A stretch of 64,000 bases of DNA from DATAGF01 sp963813355. GTDB taxonomy: Bacteria > Actinomycetota > Thermoleophilia > Miltoncostaeales > Miltoncostaeaceae. The DNA is taken from positions 62,001-126,000 of the forward strand of contig CAWEYS010000022.1 of assembly GCA_963813355.1 (NCBI GenBank), read 5' to 3'. Below are positions 56,386 to 64,000 of this stretch, piece by piece. Numbering within the stretch: position 1 is the stretch's first letter; every line of letters starts with the position of its first letter. Both the position numbers and the translations under genes were made by a program. Under the pieces are notes generated by a model. That model saw nothing but the letters and a program-made list of their open reading frames with translations. It was not told where the DNA came from and searched no databases.

Positions 56386-57212
56386 ATCCCCGCCCCGTCC
56401 ACGTTGCCCGTGGTTGTTGCGTCAATCAACGTGTCGGCGCGCAGGCCGAGCCGTAGCGTCTCCAGCGGTATCACCTCGTCCGGTGGGATGTTCCCCAGGT
56501 TGACGTTGGGGCCGAATTTGCGGATGAACCAGGTCTGCTGCGCCTTCTGGGGCGCCTCGAAGAGCAGGCGGTTGGGGTCGATGGCGTGCACGATCTCGTC
56601 GATGAGGCCCATCCGGACCTCGCCGTCGCCGCGGAAGATGCCGGCGGTGCCGGTCTCGCGGGCCTCGGTGATGACCTTCCAGGCGCCCGCGCGCAGCTCG
56701 GCCTCGATCATCTCGACCCAGCGGTAGGGCGCGATGACGGTCGCGAGGTCCTTGGAGCCGACCTCGCTGAGCACCACGAAGTCCTGGGCGAGGCGGCTGA
56801 TGTGCTCGAGCTTGGCGTCGTGCGGCAGCGCGATCGTGCCGTCGGAGATCTCGACGTGCTGGAGCCCCAGGTCGCTCACCCAGCGGCGCCACTCGTCCAG
56901 CTTCTGCTGGGACTGGCAGACCTCCCAGAAGGTGCCGCCGAGCACCACGGGCACGCCCGCGTCGCGGTAGAGCGCCAGCTTCTCGCGCAGGTTGCGGGTG
57001 ACGTAGGCCGTGCCCCAGCCGAGCTTGACGATGTCGATGTAGTCGCCGCTGGCCTCCAGGACCCCCTCCACCCCCGACAGGCTCAGGCCCTTGTCGATGA
57101 CGTGGGTCACGCCGACCTGGCGCGGCCGCGGCGGCCGGCCCGGGAGCGAGAGGAAGCCCGCGCCGGGGGCGGTCCCGAGCTCGGTGCTGACGGAGCCGGC
57201 GTCGATGGTCAC
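56382..57212 (-). CDS. Phosphosulfolactate synthase family (ComA-like)
   Basis: A 276-residue TIM-barrel protein with the family's signatures: VTHVIDKGLSLSGVEGVLEA, DIVKLGWGTAYV, GGTFWEVCQSQQKLDEW, VEISDGTIALPHDAKLEHI and LLFEAPQKAQQTWFIRKFGP with NVNLGNIPPDEVIPLETLRLG. ComA adds sulfite to phosphoenolpyruvate at the start of coenzyme M or sulfolactate synthesis. No ComB/ComC partners are in the window. The GTG overlaps the flavoprotein's stop, and its TGA overlaps the sat start. Confidence 0.92.
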   Translation of the reverse strand: MTIDAGSVSTELGTAPGAGFLSLPGRPPRPRQVGVTHVIDKGLSLSGVEGVLEASGDYIDIVKLGWGTAYVTRNLREKLALYRDAGVPVVLGGTFWEVCQSQQKLDEWRRWVSDLGLQHVEISDGTIALPHDAKLEHISRLAQDFVVLSEVGSKDLATVIAPYRWVEMIEAELRAGAWKVITEARETGTAGIFRGDGEVRMGLIDEIVHAIDPNRLLFEAPQKAQQTWFIRKFGPNVNLGNIPPDEVIPLETLRLGLRADTLIDATTTGNVDGAGI

Positions 57213-58435
57213 GCCGCCGCCTCCGCGGCCGACGCGCCCGCGCGCCGCCCGTAGACCACCGTGTCCAGCAGCGAGTTGCCCATCAGCCGGTTGGAGCCGT
57301 GGACGCCACCGGCGATCTCCCCCGCGGCGAACAGGCCCGGGAGCGTCGTGGCGGCGCGCTCGTCGATCGCCAGCCCTCCGTTGCGGTAGTGGAGGACCGG
57401 GTAGACCAGGACCCGCTCGCGCGTGATGTCGATCCCCGCCTTGAGGTACCGCTTGTGGACGTAGGCCAGCCGGTCGGCCGTGAACCCGGCCCCGTTCTCG
57501 CGGTCGATGGCCGGCGTGTCGAGCCAGACGCCCACCCGGCCGTCCGGCGCGGTCGCGCCGCGCCCGTCCTCGACCGCGTCGATGATGCCCTGCGCGACGA
57601 CGTCGCGCGGCGCCAGCTCGTCGACGAAGCGCTCGCCGTGGGCGTCGTGGAGGGTCGCGCCGTAGCCGCGGGTGGTCTCCGGCAGGGCGTAGCCCGCCAG
57701 GGCCTGGGGCCAGATCGACCCCGTCGGGTGGCGCTGCCAGGAGTCGACCTCCCGCCCCTCGGCGCCCAGCTCGAGCGCCATGCGCAGCACCTCCGGCGTG
57801 GCGTCGGGGTGGTTCGTGCTGCCGACCCCGAGGGCGTCGGCCTCCCCGCGCAGCCCGCCGCCGGCGGCCAGCACGACGGCGGCCGCCCGGAGCGTGGTCC
57901 GCTCGCCGTTGCCGCCCGGCGCGAGCGTCGCGACCCACTCGTCGCCTCGCGGCCGCAGGTCGGCGAGCGTCGTCGACTCCCTCACCTGGGCGCCGCTCGC
58001 GCGAACCGCCCCCCGCAGCGCCTTGACCATCTCGGCGCCGGTGCGCTCGCCCGCCTGCAGCAGCCGCTTGCGGGTCGCGCCGCCGCAGCGCAGCAGCCGC
58101 AGGCGGCCGTCGTCGCGGCTGAAGGACACGCCGAGGGACTCGAGCCACGCGATCGCGTCGGGACCGCTCCCGGTGAGCCCCCGCACCAGCTCCGGCCGCG
58201 CTGCGCGGTGCCCGGCGGCGAAGGTGTCCTCGAAGTGCGACTCGGTGGAGTCGTCGTCGCCGATCGCCGCCTGGATGCCGCCCTGGGCGCGCCCGGTGTT
58301 GCCGGCCCCGAGGGCCGACTTGGTCACCACGGCCACGCCGGCGCCTGCGGCGCGGGCGGCGAGGGCGGCCGACATCCCGGCGCCGCCCGACCCGACCACG
58401 AGCACGTCGGCGCGCGCGTCATTGGACCTCGACAC
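57209..58435 (-). CDS. FAD-dependent oxidoreductase (fumarate reductase/AprA/NadB-like)
   Basis: A 408-residue flavoprotein of the succinate dehydrogenase/fumarate reductase superfamily: ADVLVVGSGGAGMSAALAAR, GAGNTGRAQGGIQAAIG (FAD loop), SWQRHPTGSIWPQALAGYAL, the substrate-site region PETTRGYGATLHDAHGERFV and VYPVLHYRNGGLAIDE with GLFAAGEIAGGVHGSNRLMG. Its operon with sat and a sulfite-adding ComA-like enzyme suggests action in sulfur metabolism, possibly as an APS-reductase-type or sulfonate oxidoreductase rather than NadB. Substrate unknown. Confidence 0.85.
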   Translation of the reverse strand: MSRSNDARADVLVVGSGGAGMSAALAARAAGAGVAVVTKSALGAGNTGRAQGGIQAAIGDDDSTESHFEDTFAAGHRAARPELVRGLTGSGPDAIAWLESLGVSFSRDDGRLRLLRCGGATRKRLLQAGERTGAEMVKALRGAVRASGAQVRESTTLADLRPRGDEWVATLAPGGNGERTTLRAAAVVLAAGGGLRGEADALGVGSTNHPDATPEVLRMALELGAEGREVDSWQRHPTGSIWPQALAGYALPETTRGYGATLHDAHGERFVDELAPRDVVAQGIIDAVEDGRGATAPDGRVGVWLDTPAIDRENGAGFTADRLAYVHKRYLKAGIDITRERVLVYPVLHYRNGGLAIDERAATTLPGLFAAGEIAGGVHGSNRLMGNSLLDTVVYGRRAGASAAEAAA

Positions 58436-58470
58436 CGAGCGAGCCTAGCCGACGACCTCCGATGCTTCCA

Positions 58471-58485
58471 ATAAGCAGCGCTTAT
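58471..58485. promoter_or_regulatory. ATAAGC dyad, LysR-type operator candidate
   Basis: ATAAGC-AGC-GCTTAT, a perfect dyad overlapping the LysR stop codon and centred about 43 bp upstream of the flavoprotein start. It has the A+T-rich symmetric form typical of LTTR sites. Confidence 0.45.
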
Positions 58486-59390
58486 GTGGCGGCGATCTCG
58501 CCCAGCTCCGCGCGGGCGAATTCGAGGAACGTGGACGTGACGCGCTTCGGCGTCCTGCCCGCGTGGCGCACCGAGAAGAAGTGGCGCTCGAGGCCCGGGC
58601 CCTCCAGGGGCAGGGCCACCAGGCTCCCCTCGGCCACCTCGCGCTCCACCGCCAGCCGCGAGATCACCGTGATGCCGAAGCCGTCGAGCACGGCCGCCTT
58701 CACCGACTGCTGAAGGCCGAGCTCCATCGCCACGTGCAGGTCGCGGTCGCGCAGCCCCCCCTCGCGCATGGCCGACTCCACCACCGACCTCACGCCCGAG
58801 CCCTCCTGCTGCAGCAGCATCGGCTCGGCAACGAGGTCCTCGAGGGTCACCGCGCCCTGGCCGGCGAGCGGGTGCCCGGGCGGCACGATCACGACCAGCT
58901 CGTCGCGCAGGAAGGGCTCGAACACCAGGCCCCGCTGAGGGCGCGCCGCCCCCACGACGCCGAGCTCGAGCTCGTCGTCGAGCACCCGCTCGCAGACCGT
59001 CTGGGTGTCGCTGACCATGAGGCTCACGCGGACGTCCGGGAAGGCGGCGTGGAAGGCGCCGAGCAGGCGCGGCAGCAGCAGCTCCCCCGGGCCGGTCGAG
59101 GAGCCGAGCACCAGGCGCCCGGACACGCGCGTCCCGATCTCCCCCATCTCGCGCTCCAGCTCGGCCTCCAGGCCGATCATGCGCTTGGCGTAGCGGTACG
59201 CGACCTCGCCGGCCTCGGTCACCGTGACCCGCCGGCCGCTGCGGTCGAGCAGCCGCTGCCCCAAGCGCTCCTCGAGGGCGCGGATCTGGAACGACACGGC
59301 CGGCTGGGAGATCTCGAGCTCCTCCGCGGCCTGCGAGAAGGAGCCCTTGTTGACCACCGTGCGGAGCGTCACGAGGTGGCGGAGGTCCAC
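58482..59390 (-). CDS. LysR-family transcriptional regulator (CysL/CbbR-like)
   Basis: A 302-residue LTTR. The helix-turn-helix is LRHLVTLRTVVNKGSFSQAA with LEISQPAVSFQIRALEERLG. The effector domain is SGRLVLGSSTGPGELLLPRL, VVIVPPGHPLAGQGAVTLED and VKAAVLDGFGITVISRLAVE, most like CysL/YeiE/CbbR regulators, several of which control sulfite or CO2 assimilation genes. It precedes the sulfur operon on the same strand and is likely its activator. The start lies 48 bp from double-palindrome copy C. Confidence 0.92.
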   Translation of the reverse strand: MDLRHLVTLRTVVNKGSFSQAAEELEISQPAVSFQIRALEERLGQRLLDRSGRRVTVTEAGEVAYRYAKRMIGLEAELEREMGEIGTRVSGRLVLGSSTGPGELLLPRLLGAFHAAFPDVRVSLMVSDTQTVCERVLDDELELGVVGAARPQRGLVFEPFLRDELVVIVPPGHPLAGQGAVTLEDLVAEPMLLQQEGSGVRSVVESAMREGGLRDRDLHVAMELGLQQSVKAAVLDGFGITVISRLAVEREVAEGSLVALPLEGPGLERHFFSVRHAGRTPKRVTSTFLEFARAELGEIAAT

Positions 59391-59437
59391 GGGCGGCGGA
59401 TCTTCTCATACCGGCCGACCGCGACCGTTCCGTCGCG

Positions 59438-59470
59438 GCCAAATGGCCACGCGCGCGACGGCCGATTGGC
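59438..59470. promoter_or_regulatory. Double-palindrome element, copy C
   Basis: GCCAAATGGC, 13 bp, GCCGATTGGC, in the divergent promoter region between the LysR gene and the small monooxygenase-like gene. Confidence 0.6.
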
Positions 59471-59559
59471 CGATCGCGACGACGCGGCCCTACCGGCGAT
59501 CGTCGCGAGCATGGCTAGGGTTTCGCCACCGACGACAGCTGGCAGCGGAAGGAGTCGCG

Positions 59560-59843
59560 ATGCACGGAGTGATTGTCCAGGTCAAGATCGACCCGAGCCG
59601 CGAGGACGAAGCACGCAGGCTGCTCCGCGAGGCGGTCGTGCCCAGGGCCAAGCAGTTGGCCGGCTTCGTGGGCGGCAACTGGCTTCGGGCCCTGGACGGC
59701 GACCGCGGACGAGCGTGCTGCTCTTCGAATCCGAAGAGGCCGCCCGAGCCGCGGCCGAGCGCATTCGGTCAGAGGGCCCGCCCGCGGGCACGCCTGTCGA
59801 GCTGGAGGCCGTCGACGCCTACGAGGTCCTCGAGCAGGCGTAG
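59560..59843 (+). CDS. Small ABM-like (antibiotic biosynthesis monooxygenase fold) protein, one frameshift
   Basis: An ATG behind AAGGAG starts HGVIVQVKIDPSREDEARRL, then VVPRAKQLAGFVGGNWLRAL. After a 1-base change near 59700 it continues TSVLLFESEEAARAAAERIR and ends VELEAVDAYEVLEQA. About 94 residues with the ferredoxin-like dimeric alpha/beta-barrel pattern of ABM/YgiN proteins. Role unknown. Confidence 0.72.
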
Positions 59844-59936
59844 TCCGCAGTCCGGTGGCGTTCAGTCCGGTCTGACGCCCGCCGGGTGGGGTGAGCTCTC
59901 TCCGAAACGCTGACGGCTCAGGGCGAGGCTGAGGAG

Positions 59937-59969
59937 ACCAATTGGCCAAGCGCGCGACGGCCAATTGGC
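59937..59969. promoter_or_regulatory. Double-palindrome element, copy D
   Basis: ACCAATTGGC, 13 bp, GCCAATTGGC, about 95 bp upstream of the lon start. The 13-bp spacer (CAAGCGCGCGACG) differs from copy C's at one position. Confidence 0.6.
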
Positions 59970-59982
59970 CGCTTGCGTTCTT

Positions 59983-60029
59983 GGTTACTCGCGGTAACCT
60001 TGGCGTGTCGCAGTTACGAGAGGTAACTG
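59983..60029 (+). promoter_or_regulatory. Tandem GTTAC-N5-GTAAC dyads before lon
   Basis: GGTTAC-N5-GTAACC (59983-59999) and CAGTTAC-N5-GTAACTG (60011-60029), with centres 29 bp apart, just upstream of lon. They are likely operators of a lon regulator and are unlike the HspR HAIR sequence (CTTGAGT-N7-ACTCAAG). Confidence 0.6.
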
Positions 60030-60062
60030 CCGTCCCATGTCCTCCCAGTGGGAGATCCTCGA

Positions 60063-62408
<2,346 letters not shown>

Positions 62409-62418
62409 CCTTCCGGCG

Positions 62419-62772
62419 ATGGACCGCTGCCGCTCCCGCCCCCCCGTCTGCACGCGCTACCAGCGCGCGGCCGAGCTGCTCGGCCGCCGCTGGAGCGCCG
62501 CGGTCATCCGGGCGACGATGGAGGGGCCGGCCCGCTTCACCGAGATCCGCGGCTCCGTGGACGGGCTCTCGGCCCGGCTGCTCGCCGAGCGGCTGCGCGA
62601 GCTGGAGGCCGCCGGGCTCATGGAGCGGCGCGAGCGGGGCGGCGGGGTCGTGGAGTACCGCCTCACCCCCAAGGGCGAGGCCCTCTCGCGGGTCGTCCAC
62701 GAGATCGAGGCGTGGGTGGAGGACTGGGACGATCCGTCCGAGGCTCCGTCCCGTGCCGGCCGGGTGGGGTGA
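62419..62772 (+). CDS. HxlR-family transcriptional regulator
   Basis: A 117-residue winged-helix protein: AAELLGRRWSAAVIRATMEG, RFTEIRGSVDGLSARLLAER, LRELEAAGLMERRE and VEYRLTPKGEALSRVVHEIE. The N-terminal cysteines (CRSRPPVCTRY) are compatible with redox sensing. It starts 10 bp after lon and precedes the PPOX gene by 4 bp. Confidence 0.9.
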   Translation: MDRCRSRPPVCTRYQRAAELLGRRWSAAVIRATMEGPARFTEIRGSVDGLSARLLAERLRELEAAGLMERRERGGGVVEYRLTPKGEALSRVVHEIEAWVEDWDDPSEAPSRAGRVG

Positions 62773-62776
62773 TCCC

Positions 62777-63187
62777 GTGGCCGAGATCCCGCCCCTGGTC
62801 GCCGATCTGATCGGCGAGCGCAACTTCGCCCACCTCGCCACGATCGAGCCGGACGGCGGCCCCTCCTCGCGGCCCATCTGGGTCAACGTCGAGGAGGACC
62901 GGGTCATCTTCGTCACCCAGCTCGGCAGCCGGAAGTCGGACGACATCGAACGCGACCCGCGCGTGGCCCTCTCCATCGCCCACCGCGAGGACCCCTACCG
63001 ACAGGCCGACCTGCGCGGCCGGGTCGTCGAGCGCATCGACGGCGACGCCGCCCTGATCCTGGCCGACCGGATCGCCCGCAAGTACACCGGCGAGCCCTTC
63101 CCCATCCGGGGCGAGGCCACGGTGATCTACGCCATCGAGGTCCTCGAGGCCCGCCACCAGAAGCTGCCCTTCACCGACGAGGGCTGA
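62777..63187 (+). CDS. PPOX-class (F420/FMN) oxidoreductase
   Basis: A split-barrel flavin/F420-binding protein of 136 residues: RNFAHLATIEPDGGPSSRPI, DRVIFVTQLGSRKSDDIERD and ALSIAHREDPYRQADLRGRV. TIGR03618-like F420-dependent enzymes look like this; cofactor choice cannot be read from sequence alone. GTG start, probably co-transcribed with the HxlR regulator. Confidence 0.87.
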   Translation: MAEIPPLVADLIGERNFAHLATIEPDGGPSSRPIWVNVEEDRVIFVTQLGSRKSDDIERDPRVALSIAHREDPYRQADLRGRVVERIDGDAALILADRIARKYTGEPFPIRGEATVIYAIEVLEARHQKLPFTDEG

Positions 63188-63208
63188 GCGGGGCCGGCCG
63201 CGGCGCGG

Positions 63209-63403
63209 TCAGCGCGTGGTGAAGTGGTGCCCCGCGGCCTCGCACCAGAAGACCAGGCAGCTCTGATCCTCGCGGCGGGCGACGCAGGGGCACTCGCCCC
63301 CGTGGTCGGGGCACGAGCGGTGGACCCGGGAGAGCAGGCCCCATGTCGCGACCGCGGTCGTCCCCGGGGGGAGGTCGGCCTTCGTGCGGTCGATGACGGT
63401 CAT
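63209..63403 (-). CDS. Small cysteine-rich protein (64 aa)
   Basis: A 64-residue protein with CPDHGGECPC, C in QSCLVFWCEAAGHHFTTR and two terminal histidines, suggesting a metal-binding knuckle. Its ATG overlaps the TGA of the sugar-epimerase gene (ATGA), so it is translated with that gene. Family not recognised. Confidence 0.6.
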   Translation of the reverse strand: MTVIDRTKADLPPGTTAVATWGLLSRVHRSCPDHGGECPCVARREDQSCLVFWCEAAGHHFTTR

Positions 63404-64000
63404 TGATTCTCCCGGGGGTGGGGGGCGGTGGGGGGTGCCATCCTGGTTTCGCCGTCCGGCGCGGTGCTCCTTGCTCCGCGCAGGGTGGACCAGAGGGCCT
63501 GGGCAACAGGCTCCGGACGCCCGGCGGCGACCCTGCGGGCGAGCTCGTCGAGCCCGTCGTGCAGGAGCGCGGGATCGAGCGGCGGGCGGGTGGCGCGCAT
63601 GATCTTCCCGTAGCGGGTCGGGCGCACCTCCTCGTCCACGTTGAACAGCTCCTCGTGCAGCTTCTCGCCCGGCCGGATGCCGACGATCTCGATCGCCACG
63701 TCCTGGCCGGAGAGCTCGATCGTGCGCCGGGCGAGGTCCATGATCCTCACGGGCTCGCCCATGTCGAGGACGAAGATGTCGCCGCCGTCGGCGATGCCGG
63801 TCGCCTCGATGACGAGCTGGACGGCCTCGGGGATCGTCATGAAGAAGCGGGTCATCTCGGGGTGCGTCACCGTCACGGGGCCGCCCTCGGCGATCTGGCG
63901 GCGGAAGATCGGCAGGACCGACCCGGAGCTGCCGAGCACGTTGCCGAAGCGCACGGCCGCGAAGCGGGTGCCCGACGCGCCGGCGCGCGACTCGACCACG
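63400..64000 (-). CDS. Nucleotide-sugar epimerase/dehydratase (CapD-like), 3' part
   Basis: The C-terminal 199 or more residues of a polysaccharide-biosynthesis SDR: AAVRFGNVLGSSGSVLPIFR, VTVTHPEMTRFFMTIPEAVQ, GDIFVLDMGEPVRIMDLARR and VGIRPGEKLHEELF. This is the end typical of UDP-GlcNAc 4,6-dehydratases of the CapD/FlaA1/WbpM type. The 5' part lies beyond the window, so membrane and cofactor domains cannot be seen. Confidence 0.92.
   Translation of the reverse strand, partial: VVESRAGASGTRFAAVRFGNVLGSSGSVLPIFRRQIAEGGPVTVTHPEMTRFFMTIPEAVQLVIEATGIADGGDIFVLDMGEPVRIMDLARRTIELSGQDVAIEIVGIRPGEKLHEELFNVDEEVRPTRYGKIMRATRPPLDPALLHDGLDELARRVAAGRPEPVAQALWSTLRGARSTAPDGETRMAPPTAPHPRENQ

Noticed and set aside
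57209..58435. Annotation as L-aspartate oxidase NadB
   Set aside because: No nadA or nadC neighbours and a sulfur-gene operon; the superfamily is certain but NadB identity is not supported.

Overview
This 64 kb window is about 72 % G+C and densely coded, with many GTG and some TTG starts and many 4-base stop/start overlaps. Gene content (SigB/F sigma factor with anti-sigma partners, long-form isocitrate lyase, DUF2254, DUF7144, Lon, PPOX/F420-type oxidoreductase) points to a high-GC Actinomycetota, probably a deep lineage such as Thermoleophilia. That placement is an inference from gene content. About twenty genes carry apparent 1-base frameshifts, so local sequence quality is uneven, worst at 16.3-25.8 kb.

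Layout. 0-9 kb: bPH2 membrane proteins, a class-I glutamine amidotransferase, an HNH endonuclease, and a minus-strand run of DUF1269, formylglycine-generating enzyme and an LPG-synthase-like protein, with a YihY protein beyond. 9-16 kb: nitroreductase, acyltransferase/SGNH protein, a cysteine-less DksA-like protein, isocitrate lyase and a DUF2254 channel-like protein. 17.5-25.8 kb: a minus-strand gene run headed by a very large Ser/Thr kinase-TIR-nSTAND-WD40 protein, then a small unknown gene, an aminoglycoside-phosphotransferase-like kinase, a HopA1-family protein and a protein with an SHEVIE motif. A divergent FHA-HTH regulator sits at its head. The kinase-like/HopA1 pair resembles the Ser/Thr dehydration enzymes of thioamitides and class V lanthipeptides. 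This is the best candidate for an undescribed system.

30.8-38.95 kb: an 8.1 kb integrated element at the 3' end of tRNA-Ala(TGC). It is bounded by a perfect 49-bp direct repeat, has GTGACC arm-type repeats inside each end and a decayed tyrosine integrase next to the distal att site. Its cargo is a LAL-type LuxR regulator divergent from three secreted-protein genes, one with 207-bp tandem FG-GAP repeats and a triplicated C-terminal motif.

39-48 kb: housekeeping and stress genes, including uppP, a STAS/SigF/RsbW partner-switching locus with two matching GTTT-N16-GGG promoter candidates, a second YihY protein and nhaA. 48-52.5 kb: secreted glycoside-hydrolase-like proteins, a P460-type cytochrome and a zinc-finger/HTH protein. 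52.5-60 kb: a sulfur/methionine block. A cobalamin riboswitch controls metE. Facing it is an operon of a LysR regulator, an FAD flavoprotein, a phosphosulfolactate-synthase-family enzyme and ATP sulfurylase. Four copies of GCCAATTGGC-N13-GCCAATTGGC occur only in the intergenic spaces of this block and just upstream of lon. 60-64 kb: lon with a double GTTAC-N5-GTAAC dyad upstream, an HxlR regulator, a PPOX-type oxidoreductase and the 3' part of a nucleotide-sugar epimerase/dehydratase that runs off the window.
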